Positions 11,963-23,394 of a stretch of DNA of 64,000 nucleotides are shown here, one piece after another (the first letter of the stretch is position 1; each line of letters opens with the position of its first letter). The translations under genes were made by a program, and so were the position numbers. A model generated the notes under the pieces. The model saw only the letters and a list, made by a program, of their open reading frames with translations, searched no databases and was not told the origin of the DNA. The stretch is taken from contig QXCR01000050.1 in the NCBI GenBank assembly GCA_004380135.1, forward strand, positions 1 through 64,000, given 5' to 3'. Origin of the DNA: Stemphylium vesicarium (taxonomy: Eukaryota > Ascomycota > Dothideomycetes > Pleosporales > Pleosporaceae).

Positions 11963-14368
11963 CTACATTGATCTCAGCCGCCATTGACCCTGGCGTCCTT
12001 CTTGTGCCTCTTCGGTCTTCGGGGCCCCAGCTCGAGCAGACTGTCTTCCTCTCTTTCCCGAAGTACGGTCGAGCACCTTCCCGCTATTGATAGGATGCTT
12101 TCTTCTGGAGCTACCGAACCAGGTCTCATCGTCGGATTCGTCATCGGAGAAGAACAGATGGGGACTACGTGCCTTGCTACGCTGCGTCGTCGAGTCCGTC
12201 GTAGGGGTGATGGAACGCGATGGTTGCAGATCGAGCGGAGGCGGCAATGGTGTTGCTGGTAAGGATGTGTCGATAGGGACGCGATTTAGATCTTCGCGTG
12301 AAGTCCTTACCGTCGGCAATTGGGAACCGACTTGATCTACGGTAGCTGGCTGCGGCTCGAACATCTCCGCCGCTGGTCCAGAAGACATGGTCCCACGCTT
12401 TGAGTGTGTCCTCTCCTGGATTCTCGCCAGCGCTGCCCATCTAAATGGACTGACGAGGGACAATTTGGACGATGTACGCGGCTCTGAGAGCGGCGTGTAT
12501 GGCTCGACCCCGAGCGCATCGATCGTGACACTCGGTCCTTTTGGTCCTTGTCTGCTCACACCAATCCCCGACAACTTTTGTGTTTCTTTTTTCCTGGCCT
12601 TCTCCCTTTTGGCTTTGTCTTTCTTTTCAATCTTCTTCCATTTCTCGTGCTGTTCCACCAAATCCTGGAAATGAATAGCCTGCAGGATCAACGTTCTATG
12701 CAAAACATTGATGTCATCGTCGAAGAGCTGATACGCATAACGCTTAAAGCAAAGCCAACTTGTCATGAAATGGGGTAGTGGATATACTAAATCTTGATAG
12801 GCCTCTCTAAGGCTGTCTGGGATCGGTTTCGCATCCATGATTATGGAAAGCATGGGCCCATGTCTGTCGTAGAGCTCCTTTGCTTCAAGGATGCGCTTCC
12901 GTCTGCTGCCAATGATGGATGCGGGCATCGATTTTCTGAATGACGAGTCAGGTAGGCAGCTCTCTGGCATATCAATCAGACACTGATCTATCTCCCCGTA
13001 TGGAATGGAGCTCGAGGGCCGTGTATAGGATCCGTGAGTGCTTTGACGAGCGGGCGAGTTACTTGCTGGGCTCGCAATGCCTCCTTGTGAAGAAACCTCG
13101 TTCAGAATATCGGTCCTGCCGCGAGATAGCCGCTGCGGCCTGTACTCAGGGTCATATCGATACTCCAGGAGACACACATACTCGCAAGCTTCTTCCAATA
13201 CCCCGAAAGGCCATTCCCAAGGCTCTGGCACCAGCTGGTTCATAGCATGTATGACCCTCTTCAGGGCTTCATCGGGCGCCTTGTGATCGGTGAAAAAGTT
13301 CGTGTACGCGACCAAGGTATCTGGGACCAACGTAGCATCACGGATGTAGTCGATCGGCGCGTCTCGCATTATCGGTGTACATTTCGAGTTCCGCAGCGGG
13401 ATGTGAGGGTCGCGGCTCCGACTCTTCTCCCAGTCTGGCTTCGAAGGCAACACCTCAATACCGCGCCCAAACACACGAAGGGCAGTGCAAATGGAGTATG
13501 GATTCGACGAAGCTATTCCAACAAAATCCTTCTGGCCTGGCCGCTTGCCGATATCGTAGTGCAGGGTCAAGGCTTGCAACATCTACTACATGTCAGTCAT
13601 TGGCTATAGCTCCTGGTGCACGTGTTCTCTCTTACCCGCGTGGCCCGCTTCTGATTACGACGACCTTCGACCACCAGCAGTTGGGAAATCCACCAAACTC
13701 GGCCGTCGCCATGATTCCACTGATTCACAATGCAGTGGCCGATCTGTTCGCGGTCTTTTGTAATTACGGTTACAAGGATGTTGTTCGCCACACTCGGCAG
13801 ACAGTGGCATCTCAGTCTTTCGCGACTCATTCGGATCCTTTGATCTATGGATTAAGATCAGTATGCTTATTCAGCCCACATTTTCGCAAATCATGCCCGA
13901 TGAATGAACGTACCAGATCTGCCACAAGATCCAAGACGGCCGGCCCTCCCACTCCAGATGCCATAGTGTGAAGAGAAATTCCTCGCGCAAACGTCTAGCT
14001 GGTCGTTGGTGATGCTGCCTCCCGGCGTGATCCAGTAAATGATGTCTTCTTCGATATCTGGATCCTCTAAAAGAGGGTTCGGTTTGCGGCGTATGCGGAA
14101 CCCGGCAGTGATTGTGCTGGAAGGCCCCTGATACGTTCGTGCTGTCGTTACTTGCTGGTCGCTCATCGGGGTAGCAGATGCGCTCTATTTCTCCCAACAA
14201 AGATTGATGCAGTTTCGCTATTGCGGAGAGTGTTTCCGAGGCACGAGCAGATCCCACTTTCGTCTTTGCACACTCATCGAATTTCGACTGCCAAGTTTGC
14301 TGATGCGCTCTGCTGAACCACGGTAGAGGCATATCGGCAACCAACCGCGGCGGTGGTAATTGTGTCAT
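11963..14368 (-). CDS. GNAT-like fungal protein, with an apparent one-base frameshift
   Basis: Exons run 14368..13914, 13844..13636 and 13582..11963. Both introns (69 and 53 bases) have GT-AG ends and keep the frame. The N-terminal 270 residues or so look like the fungal GNAT-type family that opens with MPLPWFSRAH and contains ITPGG, RMSRERLR and RNQKRATRML, the last matching the acyl-CoA-binding loop region. The remaining part is long, with a Lys-rich coiled segment (EKKDKAKREKARKKE) and a disordered Ser/Pro tail. Acetyltransferase activity is inferred from fold resemblance only. The first exon needs a shift: the frame reads to PDE at 14162, then one extra base (14161) must be skipped to continue with DQQVTTARTYQGP. 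No intron of workable size fits there. The start could instead be MPLPWF at 14332. The gene is either a decaying copy or carries a sequencing indel. Confidence 0.6.
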
Positions 14369-15596
14369 CTGTCTATGTGAGCACCATACCGATGCGAGAT
14401 CTCGCATCATTCCTACCTTGACAGGCCTCCAGACTTTAGCCATACCAGTGAGGAAAGCGGGGGAACAAAGTTTAACACGGTCGGGGCATTGAGGTCAGAC
14501 TGATTACTTCTTGCGCCAGTAAGACGTACGTCTCCAGCAAAATGCTACGCTACTCCAGAGCATGACCACGATACCTCCCTGGGACAAACCTTTAGCAGCT
14601 CGAATGGAGATAGCCTAGGCGTTCCATCGCTAGTCATTCGGCTTGCGCGAAACCAGAACAGAGATAGCCGAGGTATGGTTGCGCAAGAACTTCCCGGATC
14701 CATCTCTGAGGCCTATATCGGTCGCTGGGGGGTGAACAACGAGAACACCCAGAAAGAAAGATTCCAGAAAGGCTCACTCTTGAAACAAATCGATAAGCCA
14801 CCTGCTCCTGGTCGTTTAATCAATAGCTACACAGCCTGCCATGGCCCAGTACGGGAGTACATGGCCGCAGTCCATTCTAACCGGTATTCAGCAGTAAAAC
14901 CATGCTCAGGCCTCCATTACGCCGGTCCACACACCTCAAGTCATCAGCCCGATGCCTCATCAAGGATGCCTCAAAACAAGTTCACGCCTTCCTATTGGTC
15001 TGCTCGCATTGTCACGTGAAAAGTGGGTAGGTGAGGCTAAGCGAGTACGCCATGGTAGCCAAAGGTGGGTCGCGAGAGCCAATCGCATTCCTCATCCAGC
15101 GAGACGCTATATCAGAAGAGGAAACGTACGAAGTTGTGATCCGTGCACACTTAGGATAACGGCAACGGTGGATCAGGGCCATGCAGGTAAGGCGGAATAC
15201 AGGTGGAGACGATGTATTTTGGTAGGGGTGATGAGGTTCGCATTTTAGGAGAGGTGCCTGCTGGTATTTCTCCTTGGTCTCTTCATCTGCTCTCCTCATC
15301 TATTTCTGCCTTGAACTTTTGCACCGTATTGAAAACTCTCGTTGACGCGGCGCCAACATTGAACGTCATTACCATCCTATCCAGTCTGTCTCTCTTCAAA
15401 CCGTATCCAGAACGGAAATTCTGCCTCATTCGCGTTCACATACTCAAGCCAACCGCCAAACCACACTCACTCGAGCACGGCATTTCGATCTCAGGGGATA
15501 GACACAACATTTCAAAGCTCTATCACGAACCACCATACCACAGCACCACCATCGCTTCAAACCAGCAAGCCACCGCATCGCCATCCACCAGCAACC
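14369..15596. other. Intergenic between divergent genes
   Basis: No gene is supported. The region includes the presumed promoter and a possible 5' UTR intron of the minus-strand GNAT-like gene: GTAGGAATG, ending at CACATAG, 44 bases just upstream of 14368. It also includes the C-rich leader of the small gene at 15597. Confidence 0.4.
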
Positions 15597-15938
15597 ATGC
15601 CACCCCACACCATCTCAGCCCCCCTCCTCATCCTCGTCCTCTCGGCTTTCGCAACGGCCACACCCCTCACCAAGCGCGAAAACTCCGAATACATTCTCCC
15701 CAAGCCCATCATTGTTCTGCTGATCATCCTCGGCTCTGGGCTTGCTGTCTGCATGGGCTTCGCCGTACACGCGACGTTTGGGTTCAAGAAGAATGGGGAT
15801 GGGATGAAGTCAGCCAGCGCGGCGCAGATGGAATATATGACGGAAGTGCGGATCAGGAATATGGGGGGTTTGATGGCTGAGGGGAAGAGGAGCCGGATGG
15901 AGAGTGCGATGGCTGGGGGAAGGGGGGTGAGGATGTGA
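15597..15938 (+). CDS. Small single-pass membrane protein, hypothetical, 113 aa
   Basis: The frame runs from the ATG in a CAACC-ATG context to TGA. It begins with a signal peptide (LLILVLSAFATATP) followed by a KR pair. A strong membrane helix covers about residues 37-59 (IIVLLIILGSGLAVCMGF), and a basic, Met-rich tail follows. The predicted topology is an outside N-terminus after signal cleavage and a cytosolic tail. Short proteins of this build occur widely in filamentous ascomycetes without known function. The KR dipeptide shortly after the signal could be a Kex2 site. It stands alone. Confidence that it is a gene rests on the combination of signal peptide, helix and start context. Confidence 0.6.
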   Translation: MPPHTISAPLLILVLSAFATATPLTKRENSEYILPKPIIVLLIILGSGLAVCMGFAVHATFGFKKNGDGMKSASAAQMEYMTEVRIRNMGGLMAEGKRSRMESAMAGGRGVRM

Positions 15939-16388
15939 GGGAGCTCAGCGTGTCTGGGTGGGTGATGAGGGGGTGGGAGCATTGAGGATCGATATCTTTA
16001 TGGGATGGGCTTCGACACATAAGCGGACTCTGGCGTTGGCTTGATGGGTATCTCTCGTGTTTGGGCTGGCAACACGCATCAATGGGACAATGAATTAGCA
16101 TAGCTCATATATTCATATCGTTTTGTTCATGTCTATTATCATTGACTCAGTGGAACAGCCTACGTCTGCACCTTTCCCCTTTCACCTTCCAAGAATGTCA
16201 CTTTAGAAGTCCCCTGGACGTCCAATTTGCCAATGATGGGGCTCACTTATCCTCAAACTTTCCGGCGCTGGACAACTATAGCTACTCCTTCAATGCGGTC
16301 TTGCAGCTTGACCAAAGTGTGCAGAGCTGTATGGTGAACCTACAACCGCAGTCCAGACGACTCCCATAAGAGGTCTCAACAAGACACC
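15939..16388. other. Convergent intergenic spacer
   Basis: Only presumed 3' UTR sequence of the two convergent genes is present. No further element was seen. Confidence 0.35.
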
Positions 16389-17911
16389 CTACATCAGGAG
16401 AGCATTTTGCATTTTGCGAGCCAGCAAAATCTGTAGATAGTGGTGGCATTTCTTGCGATGGCGAAAAAGCGCGGTAGTCTCGGCGTGCTCTCGCAAGAGA
16501 CGCGACTCATTCTCCGACCATCCGTAGCGCGCAGGGTTGGCACGAGCATTGGCCTCGCGAGGATTCAGGTATTTCAGTCTGTCAGTCTTCGGCCTGTCAA
16601 AATCTGAAAAATAGATGCCTTCTGTGAGTGGTGCGTCAGCGAGGCCGCTCTCTGCCTCTTTCCTGGTCGTCCAGATAGATTTCAAAGCCAATGCGCTATT
16701 TTTGAAGGAATCTAGGGGGTATTTAGGCTTATTCCAGGTCTTGCCATAAATCTGTAGTCGAATGAGTTCCAACCTCGCTAGCTGCGGCATCTTTGAGAAT
16801 GCCAGCATTACAATTTGCCATGTGGGTACGCGGTTGATTGCCATGCCCGGATTGTGCCTCATAACGCAGTATTCCAGGACTACATGTTGTAATCTAGACC
16901 TCACGTTGGAAAAGCTCATTGCAAAGCTGACTGAATCGATTCAAAGACCTCGCATGGTAAGCCTAGTAAGCTATTGAAGCTTCAAGTACTGCCAGATTGC
17001 TGCTTCTTCCCCATTGGCAACATCTCGAAGTTCTGGAATCGAGGTTTTGTCGTTGGGCGCGTAGATTATCGTAAGTTGTTTGATGTTCGCGACATCGGTC
17101 AGCGGCTTCACCTGTGAGACCAAGAAGTCTTTGAGATGGGGTTTGACCTGGTTGGGTAATCGCAACTGCCGAATTGTGATACGTCCTTGTAAATGGGGGA
17201 GGGGTACCATGTAGATAGGGAGTGTCGATCGACTTTGATGCGGAAATAGTCGTGATCACCCAGCCCAAGATGGATGTCAATGTCTTGCTGCTGGAGCTGT
17301 TCGAGAGCCATACACACCGTAGTGAAGACATACTTGATCATCACTGAGGTGTCTTCTGATACAAGCATGTTATCTGTCTGGGAAAGGTTCGAGGGACACT
17401 CAAACCTCACGCCGTTCACACTGTATCTCCCCCAACTCGGCCGCACCGGATGGCCATTAAGCTGGAGGTCGCGACCAAGCATGACAGCCTCCAGTCTCGG
17501 AATTTTTGCCAGGGCCTCAGCGATGATCACAGCATCTATACGCTGTCGAACTTTCTTCAACTCGTCCAGGGTCGTAGCTGGAGTGGTGGAGGGTGGATGT
17601 TTGGTATCTCTGCGCTTGACCGCTTCGTTGTATAACGGATCGATGAACCAGGATCTACTCACGGAAACGGTACCGAAGGCGACAGTGCGAACATAGAAAG
17701 TCAATTCGGGGGTATCGAAGATATTTGTAAGAGCTTGCAAACTGGCCGGGTTCAAGCAAAACTTCAGAATGACGAAGCAGTTGGTTAAGTAAGCGTATAG
17801 GGACTTGAGCTTGATAGTTCTAGAAGTCGCATGCATGGCACATAGTGACGTGTTGTCGAGACTTGAGGCAATATTCTCGAGTACCCCGGGGGGTATGCTT
17901 CCGAGGCCCAT
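16389..17911 (-). CDS. F-box-like protein, with an apparent frameshift
   Basis: The start is ATG at 17911 (MGLGSIPPGVLENIASSL), which opens a degenerate F-box-like helix pattern. Such proteins are substrate adaptors of SCF ubiquitin ligases; here that role is inferred. The first frame reads to about 17230 (DHDYFRIKV). A second frame then continues at 17228 with STLPIYMVPLPHLQGRITI, a leucine-patterned stretch typical of the C-terminal part of these proteins. The change is equivalent to one missing base, and no normal-sized GT-AG intron explains it. Further on, an intron of 63 bases (16989..16927) joins AAIW to the segment starting MSFSNVRSRLQ and keeps the frame to the stop at 16389. The gene is therefore either a pseudogene or carries a sequence error. 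Confidence 0.55.
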
Positions 17912-18847
17912 CTTTGTCGGTGTTTGGGTGGTTATTCGGAGGCTTTTTGCATGTATGTTGATGACGCTGGGCTGAGTTCGCGGGGCTGAGTGGATGGGCT
18001 TGCCGGTTCTAGTCGCGGTGTGTTATTTCATTAACAAGGCTTAGGCGAGGGAGGGCTTCTGTAGAACAGAGCTCGAGCCATTCCGCGCAGTCGTGAAGAG
18101 GGAAAGCGGAGCGAAGCGCTTTCGCTGTGAGGAACATTCACTCTCGGTTGTTGATTGCAGGTAGGAACTACTCCCGCTGGTATTCTGTGGGGACTCTGTG
18201 AAGATTCGACGATTTCTTAGAGTCAGGGTCAATCATTCATACTGTGAGTTTCACAATAGAGGAGTCCAACACGTTCCACACGCTCATGTCCCCGAGTGAA
18301 AGCATTCTTTATGACATTGAACGGCTGAGTACAAGCATCTTTGCGTTTTTTCCAACTGAGCGAGATCCTGGTTTCGTAACTGGATACTTGCATAGATCAT
18401 TATGGAATATATTCGTGGCCAAATGGCTACCAAAATTCGCGGTAGGTTCGAGCTGGAATAGATGCACTGCAGTGGTGACTGCAAGTAGCCTTTTGACCAT
18501 TTGCGAATGTAGGAAAGGAGCTAACAAGGAAATTCCTCCCTCGCGATGACAGAAGGTGTGTTAGCTTGCTAGATCGTGACGCAATGTGCACGCTAGTATC
18601 TTTGGGGGGGGGGGGGGGGGGGCCGTCCTCTTGAGAATTGATGTGCGTTTGTTCCCGTCGCAATTACGACGCATATGAAGGCGGATAGGTGAATTACCTA
18701 CCTAAGACGATGTTGAGGTGTCGCAGAAACGGCCCCCAATGCTTGGCGGCGATGTCGTCATCCGAGGCCCTGCCTGAACTGCGGAGACAGCCATGTGTTC
18801 CCCGCGATTAGCCCACTCTTCTAATCTCACTACTAATTTGGTGGAAG
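17912..18847. other. Intergenic region with a long G tract
   Basis: This is the presumed shared upstream region of the F-box-like gene (minus) and the HET-domain gene (plus). It contains the 19-base G run listed separately. I see no gene. Confidence 0.4.
18604..18622. repeat. Poly(G)19 mononucleotide tract
   Basis: An uninterrupted run of 19 G follows TTT and precedes CCGTCC. It is the longest homopolymer in the window and lies about 225 bases upstream of the HET-domain reading frame. Its length is uncertain in any assembly. Confidence 0.9.
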
Positions 18848-20738
18848 GTGGCAGCACCGTCTGTTGCTCGAGCAGGGCACCTCTATTACGCCCTTCCCCC
18901 TGATCATATTCGAATCATCATTCTGCATCCTTCACTTGACCGCAACGCACCTCTTCGCTTTAGCCTGGAAATTAATAGTATCAACGAGCTACGTGGAGAA
19001 TACGAAGCTATCTCTTACACTTGGGGAGAGCCTGACCTGGTTTATCCACTTTACTACGAGGATGGTTCCTGCCTCTCCATCACCGAGAACCTCAACTTCG
19101 CCTTACGACGTTCGAGATACCGATTTGATGACAGATGGCTGTGGGCAGATGCCATCTGTATTGAGCAAACTAACTTGGAAGAGAAGGCTGTTCAGGTACC
19201 TATGATGGATAGGATATTCCGGGGCGCGAAGAGAGTACTTGCTTGCCTCGGATCAGGAGGTGGCGATGACGAAGCGGGAATGCGGATATTGGAGCGACTT
19301 TCGCAATTACCTATAGAGAACGTCTTTTCTGAAGTGCCAATCTTACAGAAGAATGATCTTGCTCGTGTCGAGAAGTTCTTTGGCCTCCCATGGTTTCGAC
19401 GGTACTGGATCATACAAGAGTGTGTTCTTAACGCTGACGTGATGATGGTATGTGGTCAGGCAGAATGCTCTTTGACAAGACTTTATGCTGGACTTAAAAT
19501 CTATGTTCATCATCTCAGAACTTTTCAAGAACTGCATCTCTCTGCTGGACTCCGCGCGTTCGAGAAGGCAATGAGGCTATGGGACAGATACTCTTTGCAA
19601 GCCGGCATTGTAACCTCATCGGATACGAAGAAAGACTTCTCCATCTTCTCCCTTGTGGAACAATTCACAGGCCACCGCTGCAGCGACGATAGAGATCGCA
19701 TATATGCACTGTATTCCCTGGGCTCCAATATTGAATCCGAGTCCGAGCGTCTCCGGAAACCAACGAATCTTCAATCAAGGAAATCAAATGTGGTTTACAT
19801 TGATGTAGACTATGCGTTGGATGTGCACGCAACATACATAACCTTCGCTGCTGCATGCGTCGAAAGTGGTTTGACTCTATCCGTCCTTGAGGCTGCATTA
19901 GTACGCCTGCCCGATATCAAGACGACGGACTGGCCATCATGGGTACCTGATTGACGCCGCGCATCGTCGAGCTTAACACCGTTCGTACGCACGCACTACG
20001 CATCATCTGATGCTATTACGGGACGTGTGTGGGCGAATACACTTCACTTGTGCACTTCTTTGCGATACCCCAAAGAGCTCATAGAAAACACACAAGACAA
20101 GGGCAGCCAACCATTTTTTCCAATCATCACGGGTACGCTCCCCATGGAGTCTACGACTTCCTGGGGTGATTTTCCGACTGCAAAACACAGATTCTGGGAG
20201 CGGAATCGGAAGGTAGCAGAAGACCCAGAACTCTGTTACGGCAAGTTCGCGTTATGTTTCATGCTACCGGCTAATCATATAATGAGGTATACGGAACTTA
20301 TGATGGTGCCACAGCCAGGCATGAGCTATCACCTCGAGGCGCCTACTTATTATGTTACCACGCGTTTTTCGACTGATGCCATTCCAAGAATGAGCTTAGA
20401 AGAGAAAGGCGCGATATTGGGAATTTTCAAGCCATATACTTTGTTCAGCGCTGCTACCTCAGTTTTGAGGCGGGGTGGGTCATGGAGCATGTCTTCTGTT
20501 GGTTTTAGCAGGAGATGTTCAAGATGGCGATACGTTGATTACCGTGGGCCAGTGGCGATATTTGGAATTGGACATATGCCCGATCTTCAACACAGCCATT
20601 GTTGCTCGAAAAGTGCGAGAGGCAGATGGCGATGGGCACCCGTCATATCGTGTTGTTGGAAACGCAATTTTCATCTGGGGCTCAATCACAATGGCAGGGT
20701 TGTCACGAGATTTTGGTAGGAAGACGGTGGAGACTTGA
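18848..20738 (+). pseudogene. HET-domain (heterokaryon incompatibility) protein, disrupted
   Basis: HET-domain proteins trigger cell death when incompatible fungal strains fuse. The three family blocks are clear: YEAISYTWG (about 19003), LWADAICIEQTN (about 19140) and RRYWIIQE (about 19398). The copy looks broken in three ways. No in-frame ATG precedes the domain: the frame is open from 18812, and the first in-frame Met comes much later. The conserved block PSWVPDW ends as WVPD followed by TGA at 19952, where Trp is expected, and the same frame then continues open past 20450. The tail (AGDVQDGDTLITVGQWRYLE, from about 20508) is in a different frame from the segment before it. A short intron near 20462-20508 was considered but does not restore the frame. 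An upstream exon could supply the start, but the stop remains. Confidence 0.7.
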
Positions 20739-20770
20739 CTGCAATAATACCCAGAGCCCCTGCTAATACC

Positions 20771-21061
20771 TCAATTGCTCCTTCTCGTCTGGGCAGATTT
20801 GAGTAGTTCAATCACATCGCTTCGCGTCTTTCCCCAGATCTCGCGTTCTACTCTATGATTGAATATCCGAGAACCAGTCTGACACACTAGCAATCTCTCA
20901 CAGTTGGAGCGCATATACTGCATAGCAGCTGCTTGACTTCCCACCGCATAACCTAGCACTCGAAAACGACGACCAAAAATGAGGCTGACAACCTCCAACC
21001 AAGCCAACAACAACCCGATCGCACACCACACCCATCTCATATCCCATGACCACGAACCCAT
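20771..21061 (-). CDS. Possible small membrane-anchored protein, 96 aa
   Basis: This frame runs from ATG at 21061 (MGSWSWDMRW) to TGA. It has one hydrophobic helix near the N-terminus (WCAIGLLLAWLEVVSLIF) and a polar, charged C-terminal half. I do not recognise it. It lies just after and convergent with the broken HET gene. Support is limited to a clean frame, an ATG and a plausible membrane segment, so it may be spurious. Confidence 0.3.
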   Translation of the reverse strand: MGSWSWDMRWVWCAIGLLLAWLEVVSLIFGRRFRVLGYAVGSQAAAMQYMRSNCERLLVCQTGSRIFNHRVEREIWGKTRSDVIELLKSAQTRRSN

Positions 21062-22202
21062 ACCGCGCTTATATGCATAAACTCACTTTACCCACGGAGC
21101 GCCACACCGGCCAGTAGCAGTCTCCATCACACTTCCTCGTTCTTTTGTTGACCATTCGCCTAAATCGGTTTAGCGCTATTTAGCGCTTGTCATGCAGCGC
21201 GCCTGAAGGACCAGGCACGTGCGGAGGATTCTTTGACTTTAAGTTTCAGGAGACGAGATGATCCTTTCTCCACTCTGTTGCATGCTGAATGCGGGGGGAA
21301 GAATAGAATGGAAGGATGGAGATGGGGGTGAAAGAATGGGTATGTTGAATACCGTGGACATGGTCAGAAAGTGCATGCTTAGTGTATTCAGAGGTAAATG
21401 CATATCATAGCATGAAGTTGATATCGGCAGTATCATCGTGCTCACTACAACCGTCACACTACATCCCTTCGTCCCTGGCCTCCCAATCCACCAGCCCATC
21501 AGAGCATCCGACATGGCAGCCTCAAAAGTTCCGACGAGTGGATTTGACAGCCGCGGTTACATGTTACACGGACGCAGCATATTTTCTCCAGGTGCAACGT
21601 GAGAAAATCTCCCGGTGTTGCACGGCGTGGGGATATGGACTGACTGTTGCGTGACGCGTGTGACAACTTGTAGGCATGGAAATATGAGTGGCTTTCTTTT
21701 CTCTTGCGCTGGTGTTGGCGTTTGTTAGGGAGGGGATTGGGGGGTAAGCACTTGTTGCACTGCATCTCGGGCCTTTTCGCTTCTTTGCGGAGTTGCGATT
21801 GAGCAGAGTGGGGATTTTAGATGGGATGGGTGATAGAGTTCGTGTAAATCTATCATCAATGGCGACTTGCAAAGTAAGAAAGTGAGAGCCGTGTTGCTGG
21901 GCCGGCACGTCTACCATCAGGGCGGTGATGACCTAGGGAGAGCGAGGTGTGGAGATGTACGACGTTGCGATGCCGACTGCATGACGTTGTGTATCGGCGA
22001 TATGCCGGCTATGTGCCTAAGGTATGTTGCACGATTATGAATGTGAGTGTACGGCTAAGGCTAGGTTGTGAGTGCATGAGCAACTGTGGGCTCATCGTGT
22101 AGGATGATTCGAATGAGGGCGATAGTATAGTTCAAGAAAATGATCGCAGTGAACGACCGGGAAAAAAAATGCATTGAACGTTGCGTAGAATATAGTCGCA
22201 AA
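21062..22202. other. Intergenic
   Basis: No gene, RNA or repeat could be supported. The right end is presumed 3' UTR of the minus-strand zinc-ribbon gene. Confidence 0.35.
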
Positions 22203-23394
22203 TCAAGTAGCCTCTGCTGCTGACGAAGGCTCGTCGTCCACACCCATGGCTCTGAGCTTGGCTTCAACAGCCGCAACAACCTGAGCATCAAACTGCTCCT
22301 TCTTCTCTAGTTTCTTGACGCTGCATCGAGTTAGCAAAACGTTGCACAAAAAGCGATAAAGGCAACTCACGGTGACCTGGCACACTGGTCGCATCTCTCG
22401 TGACCACAACCCGGACACTGCGGCGAGTGATTGCGAAAGAGGCCGTTACACTTCTCACACTGCCATCGTACCCTGGTCCTCGGCTTTCGCCATGTTCGTC
22501 GAAACTTTTCAAGCTGTCTGTCCACCTCCGTCTCACTGTCCGGCTCCGCATCTCCAGGATACCCCGCCGGCCATTTGGTGAGTTTGGCCGGATCACGTAC
22601 ACACTTTGTACATCGCACGTGCTGGCAGTTCTCGCAGACATTTGCTGTCGCAGGTACGAAGAGGCTCTCGCACTTGTGGCATGTGCGTCGAATTCGCTGT
22701 TTCGCCGGCTGGTAGACGAGTTCGTTTCCGCCTCGGGTTCGGATGGTGAGCATCCTCTTTCTCTTGGGCTGCTCGGTGCCGTCCTTCTCGGCCTGTTTAT
22801 CCTCGGCCGTCTTCTTCTTCGGGTAGCGAGGGCACTTCTTGCAACGCTTGTGCTCGCATTGCACGCACGTCTTGTCTGAGCCGTATAGGGTTCCGCAGTG
22901 GTGGCAGCTGCGATGGACACGCATACGGATAGGTTTCTCGACACGCTCAACGGTGGGCTTGGGTGCTGGTGCGGCGATCCATTCATGCGATTCCATGGTA
23001 AGGCCGTACTTTGCAAAGAGTGCACGCGCACGTTCCTGCTGCATAGCATTGCGATCCAAGGCCCTGGATACCGGGGTGGGTGGGGCTGGTTCATCTGGAG
23101 TCATTGAACTGTCTACGTCAGTATTGCGGTCGGAGACGGTCATGTATGCTAGACTCACGTGGGGGCCACGATCTCCGGTGTCTTGGTCTCCTTTGCGCTT
23201 TCCTGCTCACCAGGCGGTTGTTGTCCTTGGGCCTCAGAAATGGCAGGCGCCTCCGAGGCTAGGGTAGGCACTTGGCTCTTGCTTGACCTCTCCCTCTTGA
23301 ATACTGAGCTCATCCGCTTCACATATTTTCCCAAGCCACTGCGATCTACATTTTTGCCCTTGTCCGCCGGCCCGGTATTGGTTGGTGTCGACAT
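22203..23394 (-). CDS. Protein with three zinc-ribbon-like Cys repeats, 363 aa
   Basis: Exons run 23394..23159, 23108..22371 and 22320..22203. The two introns are 50 bases each (GTGAGT...ACAG and GTGAGT...GCAG) and both keep the frame. The start is MSTPTNTGPADKGKN, followed by a basic, Ser-rich segment. The core has three repeats of one pattern: C-x2-C, a spacer of about ten residues, C-x2-C, then H/E-R-C-x2-C. They begin CHHCGTLYG, CHKCESLFV and CEKCNGLFR, with basic or acidic linkers between (KPKRKRM-type and PDSETEVD). Each looks able to bind zinc; a role in RNA, DNA or protein binding is inferred only. A Glu/Lys-rich helix ends the protein. The family is common in Pezizomycotina as unnamed proteins. 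Confidence 0.8.

Noticed and set aside
15203..15880. A 225-codon plus-strand frame overlapping the small membrane-protein gene
   Set aside because: It overlaps the better-supported frame with signal peptide and helix, and its translation is Pro/His/Ser filler without motifs.
20462..20508. An intron joining the two frames of the HET tail
   Set aside because: The donor GTTTTG is poor and the resulting phase does not fit.
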